Source: Luteimicrobium subarcticum (lineage in GTDB: Bacteria > Actinomycetota > Actinomycetes > Actinomycetales > Cellulomonadaceae). Taken from it: 64,000 nt of DNA. The notes under the pieces are model-generated. The model saw only the letters and a program-made list of their open reading frames with translations. It was not told the DNA's origin and searched no databases. Position numbers and translations under genes: made by a program. Shown here one piece after another: positions 37,160 to 45,561 of this stretch. Within the stretch, counting starts at the first letter, position 1; each line of letters starts with the position of its first letter. The stretch covers positions 186,001 to 250,000 of the forward strand of contig NZ_PGTZ01000006.1 of NCBI RefSeq assembly GCF_002798015.1, read 5' to 3'.

Positions 37160-39742
37160 GTGCCCGGAGAGAACCTGACCCGCGACGAAGCCGTCGAGCG
37201 CGCAGGGATCGTCCAGACCCGGTCCTACGAGGTCGTGCTCGACCTCACGACCGGTCCCACCACGTTCCGCTCCACGACGACGCTCCGGTTCGACGCCACC
37301 CCGGGTGGGGCGACGTTCGTGGACCTCGTCGCGCCGACGGTCCGCTCGATCGTGCTGAACGGGCGCGAGCTCGACCCGGCCGAGGTGTTCGCGGACTCCC
37401 GCATCGCGATCGACGAACTCGCCGCCGAGAACGTGCTCGTGGTCGACGCCGACTGCGCGTACACGAACACGGGCGAGGGCCTGCACCGCTTCGTCGACCC
37501 GGTCGACGACGAGGTCTACCTGTACTCCCAGTTCGAGGTCCCGGACTCGCGCCGCGTGTACGCGGTGTTCGAGCAGCCCGACCTCAAGGCGACGTTCCAG
37601 CTCACCGTGACGGCACCCGCCGCGTGGGCCGTGGTGAGCAACTCCCCGACGCCCGAGCCGGTGGCCGTCGAGCGCGAGGCGACCGACGACGCCGCTGCCG
37701 ACGCGCAGGTGGCCGCGGCGACCTGGACCTTCGCGCCCACCAGCGTCATCTCGTCGTACATCACCGCCCTCGTCGCCGGCCCGTACGTCGGCACGCACAG
37801 CGAGCTCACGAGCGCCGACGGCCGCGTGATCCCCCTCGGCGTGTACGCCCGCGCGTCGCTCGCCGAGCACCTCGACGCGGACTACATCTTCGAGAAGACC
37901 CGCCAGGGCTTCGTCTACTACGAGGACAAGTTCGGCGTCCCGTACCCGTTCGAGAAGTACGACCAGCTCTTCGTCCCCGAGTTCAACGCGGGCGCGATGG
38001 AGAACGCCGGATGCGTCACGCACACCGAGGCGTACGTCTTCCGCTCCAAGGTGACGGACGCCGTCAAGGAGCGCCGCGTCGTCACGATCCTGCACGAGCT
38101 CGCGCACATGTGGTTCGGCGACCTCGTCACCATGAAGTGGTGGAACGACCTGTGGCTCAACGAGTCGTTCGCCGAGTGGGCGTCCACGATCTGCACTGCC
38201 GAGGCCACCGAGTGGACCGAGGCCTGGACGACGTTCAACGCCATGGAGAAGACCTGGGCGTACCGCCAGGACCAGCTCCCGTCGACGCACCCGATCGTCG
38301 CGACGATCAACGACCTCGAGGACGTCCAGGTCAACTTCGACGGCATCACGTACGCGAAGGGCGGCTCGGTCCTCAAGCAGCTCGTCGCGTGGGTCGGCAT
38401 CGACGCGTTCTTCGCGGGCGTCGGCGCGTACTTCCGCAAGCACGCGCACGGCAACACCGTGCTCAAGGACCTGCTCGTCGAGCTCGAGGCCACCTCGGGC
38501 CGTGACCTGTCCGGCTGGTCGGCCCTCTGGCTCGAGACCGCGGGCGTCAACACGCTGCGCCCCGAGCTCGAGATCGACGGCGACGGCGTCATCACGTCGT
38601 TCGCGGTCACGCAGACCGCGCCCTCGGACTACCCGACGATCCGCCCGCACCGCCTCGCGATCGGCTTCTACTCGCTCGACGAGCAGGGCGCCATGACCCG
38701 GCACCACCGCGTCGAGCTGGACGTCGACGGCGAGCGCACCGACGTGCCGGAGCTCGTCGGCCTGCAGCGCCCCGACCTGGTGCTCGTCAACGACGAGGAC
38801 CTCGCCTACGCGAAGATCCGCCTGGACGACGCCTCGCGCGCCGCAGCGCTCGCGCACCTGTCGCGCATCAGCGACCCGCTCGCCCGCTCGCTCGTGTGGG
38901 CCAGCGTGTGGGACGCGACGCGCGACGGCGAGACGCCCGCCACGGACTACGTGCAGCTCGTGCTCGGCAACATCGCGGCCGAGACCGAGTCCACGACGAT
39001 CCGCACGACGCTCGGCCAGCTCGGCCTGGCCGCGACCGCGTACGTCGCCTCGGAGCGCCGCACCGCGACCCTCGAGCGCGTCGGGGACGGCCTGTGGGAG
39101 CTCGCGGCCGCAGCGGAGCCCGGGTCCGACCTGCAGTTCCAGCTCGTGAAGTCGTTCGCCCACGAGGCCTCGACGCCCGCCCACGCGGCGACGCTCCAGG
39201 CCCTCCTCGCCGGCGACACGCGGCTCGAGGGGCTCGAGATCGACACCGACCTGCGCTGGGAGCTGCTCGAGGGGCTCGTGCTGCTCGGCGAGGCCGGCGG
39301 CGACGAGATCGACGCCGCGCTCGCGGACGACCACACCGCGACCGGACAGCAGGCCGCCGCGCGCGCACGCGCCGCGATCCCCACGGTCGAGGCCAAGGCG
39401 GCGGCGTTCGCGTCGCTCGTCGAGCGGTCCGACGCGCCGAACCTCGTCGCCCGCTACACGGGCCTCGGGTTCACGCACGTCACCGACCCGACCGTCCTGG
39501 CGGACCTCGTGGCGCCGTACTTCGGGTCGCTCGAGACGCTGTGGGCCGAGCGCAGCTACCACATGGCCGACACGATCATCCACGGCCTGTACCCGGCGCC
39601 GCTCGCGAACGAGGAGCTCCGGGCGGCCGGCCAGGGGTGGCTCGACGAGCACCCCGACGCCCCGCCGGCGCTGCGCCGCATCGTGGCGGAGAACCTCGCC
39701 GCGACCGAGCGCGCGCTCGCCGCGCAGGCCGCCGACGCCTGA
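37160..39742 (+). CDS. pepN: Aminopeptidase N (M1 family)
   Basis: An 860-residue zinc aminopeptidase. The exopeptidase motif is AGAMEN and the zinc site is HELAHMWFGD with the later NESFAEW (third ligand). The C-terminal region is an ERAP1-type helical domain. Size matches actinobacterial PepN. The GTG start has AAGGAG 7 bases upstream. The strong hairpin at 39781-39825 terminates it. Confidence 0.95.
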   Translation: MPGENLTRDEAVERAGIVQTRSYEVVLDLTTGPTTFRSTTTLRFDATPGGATFVDLVAPTVRSIVLNGRELDPAEVFADSRIAIDELAAENVLVVDADCAYTNTGEGLHRFVDPVDDEVYLYSQFEVPDSRRVYAVFEQPDLKATFQLTVTAPAAWAVVSNSPTPEPVAVEREATDDAAADAQVAAATWTFAPTSVISSYITALVAGPYVGTHSELTSADGRVIPLGVYARASLAEHLDADYIFEKTRQGFVYYEDKFGVPYPFEKYDQLFVPEFNAGAMENAGCVTHTEAYVFRSKVTDAVKERRVVTILHELAHMWFGDLVTMKWWNDLWLNESFAEWASTICTAEATEWTEAWTTFNAMEKTWAYRQDQLPSTHPIVATINDLEDVQVNFDGITYAKGGSVLKQLVAWVGIDAFFAGVGAYFRKHAHGNTVLKDLLVELEATSGRDLSGWSALWLETAGVNTLRPELEIDGDGVITSFAVTQTAPSDYPTIRPHRLAIGFYSLDEQGAMTRHHRVELDVDGERTDVPELVGLQRPDLVLVNDEDLAYAKIRLDDASRAAALAHLSRISDPLARSLVWASVWDATRDGETPATDYVQLVLGNIAAETESTTIRTTLGQLGLAATAYVASERRTATLERVGDGLWELAAAAEPGSDLQFQLVKSFAHEASTPAHAATLQALLAGDTRLEGLEIDTDLRWELLEGLVLLGEAGGDEIDAALADDHTATGQQAAARARAAIPTVEAKAAAFASLVERSDAPNLVARYTGLGFTHVTDPTVLADLVAPYFGSLETLWAERSYHMADTIIHGLYPAPLANEELRAAGQGWLDEHPDAPPALRRIVAENLAATERALAAQAADA

Positions 39743-39780
39743 CCCGGCTCCGTCGGGCCCACCGGGCCAGTACCCGCAGC

Positions 39781-39825
39781 ACGACGACGCCCGCCGTCCC
39801 CTCACGGGGCGGCGGGCGTCGTCGT
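39781..39825. terminator. Bidirectional terminator between pepN and malQ
   Basis: A ~20-bp near-perfect stem (ACGACGACGCCCGCC paired with its complement, then CCCC/GGGG with one bulged T) around a short TCAC loop. It lies in the 103-base gap between two convergent genes. Confidence 0.8.
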
Positions 39826-39845
39826 GTGCCGGTGTCTGCCGCCGG

Positions 39846-41996
39846 TCAGGGCGCGCGGTGGTGGACCGCGCCGTCGACGACGGCGAGCAGCGACTGGAGC
39901 CGCACCGACCCGAACAGGTCGTCGAGCAGCACCGGCTCCCCCGTCCCGTCGCCCAGCGGCACCTTCCAGTTCGGGTACTCCTGGTCCGTCCCGGGCTGGT
40001 TCTGGGCCCGGCGCTCGCCCGTGGCGTCCGCGAGCGACACCCCGACGAGGAGCGACGGGGTCGCCGCGACGAAGGCGTGCAGCGCCTCGACGACCTCACG
40101 CTCGGAGGCGTCCTCACCGAGCAGCCCGCGGTCGCGCAGGGCGCGGAGGACGGCCTCGCGCTCGCGGCGGGCGTCGCGGCGGACGACCTCCGGGTCCTCG
40201 GTGAGCAGCCCGAGCCGCTCACGCAGCTCGACGTGCTCGCCCGCGAGGTAGGCCGGGGTGGGCGGGAGGTCGTGGGTCGTGACGGTCGTCAGTGCCAGGC
40301 GGCGGTACGCCTCGGGCGGCAGGGGCGCGCCGTCGCGCTGCTCGAACCAGAGGATCGACGTGCCCAGCACGCCGCGGTCCGCGAGGTAGTCGCGGATCCA
40401 CGGCTCGACCGTCCCGAGGTCCTCGCCGATGACGACCGCGCCCGCGCGCTCCGCCTCGAGGCACAGGATGCCGACGAGCGCCTCGTGGTCGAACCGGACG
40501 TACGTCCCGCGGTCCGGCGTCATGCCGTCGGGCACGAACCACAGCCGGAACAGACCGAGGATGTGGTCGATCCGGATGCCGCCCGCGTGCCGCAGCACGG
40601 TCCGCAGCATGTCCCGGTACGGCGCGTAGCCGACGCGCGGCAGCTCGACCGGGTTCCACGGCGGCTGCGACCAGTTCTGGCCCTGCTGGTTGTACATGTC
40701 CGGCGGAGCACCCACGCCGACGCCGTTCGCGAGGACCTGGCGCTGCGCCCAGCGGTCGGCGCCCTCCGGGTGCACCCCGACGGCGAGGTCGTGCACGATC
40801 CCGACGGACATGCCGGCGTCGAGCGCCGCCCGCTGCGCGCGCTCGAGCTGCTCGTCCGCGACCCACTGCAGCCACACGTGGAAGTCGACCCCGTCGGCGA
40901 GCTCGGTGCGCAGCTCGGCGACGAGCGGGCTCGTGAGGTCGAAGGCCTCGTCGGGCCAGTCGCGCGTCCCGCCGAAGTGGTCGACGAGCGCGCACCACAG
41001 CGCGAAGTCCTCGAGGCCCTGGCCCTCGCGCTCCCGGAACGCGTCGAGCGCCGCCTGCCGCGCCGTCGAGCGGGGGTGCGCGAAGACGACCTCGAGGGCC
41101 GAGCGCTTGGCGGTCCACGCCGCGTCGCGGTCGATCGGCCCGGGGTCGGTGTCGAGGTCGCGCACGGTGTCGAACGCCCACTCGACGAGCGACCGGTCGG
41201 CCGCCGACAGGTAGGCCGTCTCGCGGACGTCCTCGACCCGGACGTACAGCGGGCTGACGAAGCGCCGCGTCGTCGGCAGGTACGGCGACGGGGTGAGCGG
41301 GGCGCGCGGCTCGGCCGCGTGCAGCGGGTTCACGAGCAGGAAGTCCGCGCCCGACCGACGGGCCGCGAGCCAGGCGAGGTCGCCCAGGTCGGTGAGGTCG
41401 CCGACGCCCCACGACTGGCGGGACCGCACCGAGTAGAGCTGCGCCATGAGCCCCCACGCCCGGGCTCCCTTGCGCAGCGCGCGCGGTAGGCGCAGGTGCG
41501 CGGGCGTGACCGCGAGGACGGCGTGCGAGGTCCGGTTCCCGCTCGACGCGTGCAGGGTGTGCCACCCGAGGCCCACGTCGTCCGGGACGGCGAACGTCGC
41601 CTCGCCGAGCAGCCGGCCGTCGACGGTCCGCGGCTCGACCACCCGGTCGACCTGGTGCGCGGCGACGGTCCCGCCGCCCTCCAGCTCGATCCACACGTCG
41701 ACCGGGTCACCGTGCTCGACGTGCACCGGGAACGTCGTCCCGGCGCCCGCCCGCGCGACCACGGTCGGCGGGAGCATGCGCCGCCAGGGAGCGTCGAGCC
41801 GGTGCGCCAGATGGATCCGCACGAGGTCCGGCGTGGACGCCGGCACGCCCAGCGACTCGAGGACCGCGACCAGCGTGTCCTCTTCGACCTGCACCCGCGC
41901 ACCGAAGAAGTCCCAGTACTCGGCCGCGACGCCGTACGCCTCCGCGAGCTCGCGCAGCGCGCCGTCGTCCCCGGTACGGGGCCTTTTTCTCTCCAC
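39846..41996 (-). CDS. malQ: 4-alpha-glucanotransferase (amylomaltase)
   Basis: 716 residues, GH77. Catalytic-site motifs are IRIDHILGLFRLW (nucleophile Asp), VVIGEDLGTVEPW (acid/base Glu) and TTHDLPPT. An N-terminal extension of ~150 residues precedes the barrel, typical of actinobacterial MalQ. It disproportionates maltodextrins. The GTG at 41996 has AGGAT upstream; the divergent mscS-type gene starts 63 bases away, so the two share a promoter region. Confidence 0.93.
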   Translation of the reverse strand: MERKRPRTGDDGALRELAEAYGVAAEYWDFFGARVQVEEDTLVAVLESLGVPASTPDLVRIHLAHRLDAPWRRMLPPTVVARAGAGTTFPVHVEHGDPVDVWIELEGGGTVAAHQVDRVVEPRTVDGRLLGEATFAVPDDVGLGWHTLHASSGNRTSHAVLAVTPAHLRLPRALRKGARAWGLMAQLYSVRSRQSWGVGDLTDLGDLAWLAARRSGADFLLVNPLHAAEPRAPLTPSPYLPTTRRFVSPLYVRVEDVRETAYLSAADRSLVEWAFDTVRDLDTDPGPIDRDAAWTAKRSALEVVFAHPRSTARQAALDAFREREGQGLEDFALWCALVDHFGGTRDWPDEAFDLTSPLVAELRTELADGVDFHVWLQWVADEQLERAQRAALDAGMSVGIVHDLAVGVHPEGADRWAQRQVLANGVGVGAPPDMYNQQGQNWSQPPWNPVELPRVGYAPYRDMLRTVLRHAGGIRIDHILGLFRLWFVPDGMTPDRGTYVRFDHEALVGILCLEAERAGAVVIGEDLGTVEPWIRDYLADRGVLGTSILWFEQRDGAPLPPEAYRRLALTTVTTHDLPPTPAYLAGEHVELRERLGLLTEDPEVVRRDARREREAVLRALRDRGLLGEDASEREVVEALHAFVAATPSLLVGVSLADATGERRAQNQPGTDQEYPNWKVPLGDGTGEPVLLDDLFGSVRLQSLLAVVDGAVHHRAP

Positions 41997-42059
41997 GGAC
42001 CGATCCTGCCAGAGGGGGGCGGGCGTCGCCCGGACGAACACCCCGATAACCTCGGGTGC

Positions 42060-42986
42060 ATGCTCGTGCACCACCTGCCGTCGGTCCGCACCGACTCCCC
42101 GTCGCCCTCCCCCGACCTCACGCCGCAGGACCTCTCCGACCCGCAGTCGTGGTGGGACTGGTTCCTCGGCGTGCCCCTGCAGATCGCCGTCACCGTCGTG
42201 ATCGCGTCGATCGTGCTGCTCGCGCTGCGCGTCTCGGTGCACCGCGTGACCGAGCGGATCGCGTCGGGCGGCCAGGAGGCGACGCCGCCCGGCAGCCCCC
42301 TGCAGCGCGCCAACCCGCTCGCCACGCACCGGCGCGCGCAGCGGGCCCGGACCCTCGGGTCCGTGCTCGGCTCGACGGCCACGATCGTCGTCGGCACCAT
42401 CACGCTCCTCATGGTGCTGGCGGACCTCGGCGCGAACATCGCCCCGCTCATCGCGTCCGCGGGCGTCGTCGGCGTCGCGCTCGGCTTCGGCGCGCAGAGC
42501 CTCGTCAAGGACTTCCTGTCCGGCACCTTCATGCTGCTCGAGGACCAGTACGGCGTCGGCGACACGGTGGACTTCGGCACCGTCCGTGGGACCGTCGAGG
42601 ACGTCGCCCTGCGCGTCACCAAGGTGCGCGACGGGTCCGGGACGCTCTGGTACCTGCGCAACGGTGACATCGTGCGCGTCGGCAACGAGACCCAGGAGTT
42701 CTCCGTCGCCGTGGTCCCCGTGGTCGTCGACCCGGCCGCCGATCTCGACGCCGCGCGCGCAGCGGTGGAGCGCGCCGTCGACTCCGTCCAGGAGGACCCG
42801 GTGCTCGGCGCGGCGCTGCTCGAGCCGGCCGTCGTCGTCCCCGGGGTGGCGCTGACCGCCGACGGCATCACGCTGCAGGTGCGCGTCCGAACGCGCCCCG
42901 CGATGCAGTGGGACGTCCAGCGTGCCGTCCGGCTGGCCGCGCGCGACGAGCTCGCGCACGCGGACGTGAAGCTGGTGTCCGCGTGA
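42060..42986 (+). CDS. MscS-type mechanosensitive channel
   Basis: 308 residues. Three hydrophobic segments (~44-62, ~108-125, ~133-152); the third is the pore helix with alternating small residues (IASAGVVGVALGFGAQSLVKD), followed by the conserved FLSGTFMLLEDQYGVGDTVDFG and the beta-domain, then an alpha/beta C-terminal region. It releases osmolytes on hypo-osmotic shock. TAACCT at 42047-42052 lies 7 nt before the ATG, so the message is probably leaderless. The next gene's GTG overlaps its stop. Confidence 0.9.
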   Translation: MLVHHLPSVRTDSPSPSPDLTPQDLSDPQSWWDWFLGVPLQIAVTVVIASIVLLALRVSVHRVTERIASGGQEATPPGSPLQRANPLATHRRAQRARTLGSVLGSTATIVVGTITLLMVLADLGANIAPLIASAGVVGVALGFGAQSLVKDFLSGTFMLLEDQYGVGDTVDFGTVRGTVEDVALRVTKVRDGSGTLWYLRNGDIVRVGNETQEFSVAVVPVVVDPAADLDAARAAVERAVDSVQEDPVLGAALLEPAVVVPGVALTADGITLQVRVRTRPAMQWDVQRAVRLAARDELAHADVKLVSA

Positions 42987-43525
42987 GGGCGCGCGTGCGC
43001 CACGTCCTGCTGGGCGCCGACGGCGTGGTGCAGACCGCGTCCGACGGCGGGGCGCTCGGCATCGAGCCGTCCCGAGCCTCGCTGGAGCTGGTGCGCCTGC
43101 TGCGCGCCGGCGGGTTCGGGGTGCACCTCGGCACGAACCAGGAGTCGTACCGCGGCGCGTACATGCGCGACGTGCTGGGGTACGACGCGCTGTTCGACGT
43201 GAGCTGCTACTCGTACGACCTCGGCGTCACGAAGCCCGACCCCGGGTTCTTCGTCGAGGCGGCCCGCCGCATCGGGGCCGACCCTGCGGAGGTGCTCTTC
43301 GTGGACGACACCGAGCGCAACGTCGAGGCCGCCCGGACCGTCGGGATGCCGGCGTTCCGGTGGGACGTCACGCAGGGTCACGGGCTGCTGCTCGGGCTGC
43401 TCGCGCAGCACGGCATCACGGTGGACACCGCGGGCGCGGTCCCGGCCGGGCGCACCACGGGCGCGGTCCGGCCTCGCGGCCGCGACGGTCAGTCGTCCGC
43501 TACCACCCAGGACAGCACCGGCTGA
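42983..43525 (+). CDS. HAD-superfamily-like protein lacking the nucleophile Asp
   Basis: 180 residues of the HAD fold. Motif I reads LLGADGVVQT where family members have DxDG (for example LFDADGV), so the first, nucleophilic Asp is Gly. Motif II GTN, motif III Lys in VTKPDPGFF and motif IV FVDDTERN are intact. It is therefore probably not a normal phosphatase, unless the first Asp is replaced by another residue nearby. The GTG overlaps the MscS stop (GTGA). The 3' end overlaps the convergent EIIA gene by 37 bases. Confidence 0.75.
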   Translation: MRARVRHVLLGADGVVQTASDGGALGIEPSRASLELVRLLRAGGFGVHLGTNQESYRGAYMRDVLGYDALFDVSCYSYDLGVTKPDPGFFVEAARRIGADPAEVLFVDDTERNVEAARTVGMPAFRWDVTQGHGLLLGLLAQHGITVDTAGAVPAGRTTGAVRPRGRDGQSSATTQDSTG

Positions 43526-44013
43526 CCGGCCCGCACGGCGTCGCCCGAGGCGACGAGCAGCGACACGGCCCCGGCGTCCGCCTGGAGCGCGACGACGGGC
43601 GTGAGCGTCGAGAAGCCCGCCGCGGCGACCTCGTCGGGGTGCCAGCCGATCACGGGGTCGCCGAGCGCGAGCTGCTCGCCCTCGCCGGCGTAGATCGCGA
43701 AGCCGGCGCCGGCGAGGCGCACGGTGTCGAGGCCGAGGTGGACCAGGACGGGCAGCCCGGGCTGCGGCTCGACCGCGAAGGCCTGCGCGAACACGGTCAC
43801 CAGCCGACCCGCGACCGGGGAGTGTGCCAGGACCTGGCCGGCGGCGCCGGGAAGGGGCTCGACGGCGACTCCCGGCCCGGCGATGCCCGCCGCGAAGACG
43901 TGGTCGGGCAGCTCGTCCAGAGCCCGGACGACGCCGTCGAACGGCGCGCAGAGCACGACGGCGGCACCGGCGCGCGACGTGTCGTCACGTGTATCGCGAT
44001 CGTCCTCGAGCAC
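43489..44013 (-). CDS. PTS glucose-type EIIA component (Crr-like)
   Basis: 174 residues of the EIIA-Glc fold. VLCAPFDGVVRALDELPDHVFAAG is the N-terminal block, AHSPVAGRLVTVF and the phosphoryl-accepting His in VLVHLGLDTV the active site. It passes phosphate from HPr to an EIIBC for sugar uptake, or acts as a regulator. No EIIB/EIIC gene is adjacent, so it is an orphan. The GTG at 44013 has GAGGAGG 7 bases upstream. Confidence 0.88.
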   Translation of the reverse strand: MLEDDRDTRDDTSRAGAAVVLCAPFDGVVRALDELPDHVFAAGIAGPGVAVEPLPGAAGQVLAHSPVAGRLVTVFAQAFAVEPQPGLPVLVHLGLDTVRLAGAGFAIYAGEGEQLALGDPVIGWHPDEVAAAGFSTLTPVVALQADAGAVSLLVASGDAVRAGQPVLSWVVADD

Positions 44014-44177
44014 CGGCGCACCTCCTCGCTCCCCGGGGGATCGGTGCCCACCTTATGCCCGGTAGGTCCACCCTGCGCCCCGGGCGTCGTGAGCCGCCTC
44101 ACACGCCGTGGCGCCGGTCGGGACTCTGCGCGCACGGCCTGCCGGAACTCCGTCCTCCGGGTTGCGATACTGGACCG

Positions 44178-44576
44178 GTGACCTCCCCTGCGCCCCGCCC
44201 CGACACCTTCTACGAGGAGGTCGGTGGGCACGAGACATTCGTCCGTCTCGTCGACGCCTTCTACGAGGGCGTGGCCGACGACCCCGTCCTGCGACCGATG
44301 TACCCGGAGGAGGACCTGGGGCCGGCCCGGGAGCGTCTCACGATGTTCCTCGAGCAGTACTGGGGCGGTCCGGCGACGTACTCGGAGACGCGGGGCCACC
44401 CGCGCCTGCGGATGCGGCACGCGGGGTTCCGGGTGAACCCCGACGCCCGGGACCGGTGGCTCGGGCACATGCGCGCGGCCGTGGGGGCGCTCGAGCTCCC
44501 ACCGATGCTCGAGGCGACCCTGTGGGACTACCTCGAGCGGGCCGCGTTCTCGCTCGTCAACACCTTCGAGGAGTGA
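44178..44576 (+). CDS. Truncated haemoglobin, group II (GlbO-like)
   Basis: 132 residues. The proximal His is in RMRHAGFRV (F8), the Tyr of FYEGVADDP is B10, YPEEDL has Tyr at CD1, and the conserved Trp is WLGHM (G8), all as in mycobacterial trHbO. It binds O2 or NO, possibly for redox or NO defence. GATACT at 44166-44171 ends 6 nt before the GTG, so the transcript is probably leaderless. The next gene begins 4 bases after the stop. Confidence 0.93.
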   Translation: MTSPAPRPDTFYEEVGGHETFVRLVDAFYEGVADDPVLRPMYPEEDLGPARERLTMFLEQYWGGPATYSETRGHPRLRMRHAGFRVNPDARDRWLGHMRAAVGALELPPMLEATLWDYLERAAFSLVNTFEE

Positions 44577-44580
44577 GCCG

Positions 44581-45483
44581 GTGACCGATCCGCTCGCGCA
44601 CCTGCTGCGCGTCCTGGACCTGGAGGCCCTCGGTGCGGTCGAGCAGGCGAGCGCGGGCGCGCTCGTCGGCGACGACCTGTTCCGGGGCGAGAGCGTCCAC
44701 CAGCCCAACGGCCGCGTGTACGGGGGGCAGGTGCTCGCGCAGGCGCTGGTCGCCGCGCAGCGCACCCTCGCCGACCACGCGTCGCGCGCGCCGCACTCGC
44801 TGCACGGGTACTTCCTGCGGCCGGGCGACCTGTCGGTGCCGATCGACTTCACGGTCGAGCGCCTCCGGGACGGCGGGTCGTTCAGCGCCCGCCGCACGCA
44901 CGCGGTGCAGCACGGCCGCCCGATCCTGTCGATGATCACGTCGTTCCAGGAGCTGCAGGGCGGCGCGGAGCTCGCCGGGGAGGCGCCCGCGGCCCCCGCG
45001 CCCGAGGACGTCCCGTCGGCGGCGGACGTCCTGGGCGGGATCGACCACCCGTACGCGCGGCACTGGTCGGACGACAGCGCGTTCGAGCTGCGGCACGTCG
45101 ACGGCTCCCTGTACCTGCGCCCGCCCGCGCCGAGCGAGCGCCAGCTCGTGTGGCTGCGGGCGCGCGGCCCGGTGCCGGACGACCCGTTCCTGCACCGCGC
45201 CCTCCTGCTGTACGCGTGCGACCAGGTGATGCTGGAGCCGGTGCTCCGGGCCGAGGGCGTGGCGTGGCCGACGCCCGGGCTGTCGGTCGCGAGCCTCGAC
45301 CACGCCATGTGGTGGCACCGCGACGTCCGGGTGGACGAGTGGCTGCTGTTCGAGCAGACCGCGGTGAGCGCCCAGGGCGGGCGCGGTCTCGGCGCCGCGC
45401 GGGTGTGGTCGCCCGACGGCCGGCTCGTCGCGTCGATGGGCCAGGAGGGCATGATCCGCGTCCCGGCGGCCGACGCGCGCTGA
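44581..45483 (+). CDS. Acyl-CoA thioesterase II (TesB-like)
   Basis: 300 residues with two hot-dog domains. NGRVYGGQVLAQALVAAQRTL is the first domain, and the second domain has SLDHAMWWHRDVRVDEWLLF, containing the conserved Asp/Gln/Thr set seen in TesB. GAGGAG, 7 bases before the GTG, overlaps the globin gene end, so the pair are probably translationally coupled. It hydrolyses acyl-CoAs of uncertain chain length. Confidence 0.9.
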   Translation: MTDPLAHLLRVLDLEALGAVEQASAGALVGDDLFRGESVHQPNGRVYGGQVLAQALVAAQRTLADHASRAPHSLHGYFLRPGDLSVPIDFTVERLRDGGSFSARRTHAVQHGRPILSMITSFQELQGGAELAGEAPAAPAPEDVPSAADVLGGIDHPYARHWSDDSAFELRHVDGSLYLRPPAPSERQLVWLRARGPVPDDPFLHRALLLYACDQVMLEPVLRAEGVAWPTPGLSVASLDHAMWWHRDVRVDEWLLFEQTAVSAQGGRGLGAARVWSPDGRLVASMGQEGMIRVPAADAR

Positions 45484-45561
45484 CCGCTCCCACGCCGGCA
45501 CGGCGATCCTGCGGGGGCGTCCGGGCGCGCCAGAGCACCGCCGCCGGACGCACAGTGGAGG

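Noticed and set aside
39846-42959. Very long minus-strand open frame over malQ, mscS and beyond
   Set aside because: Only the malQ part (to 41996) has GH77 motifs; the rest overlaps the MscS gene in another frame.
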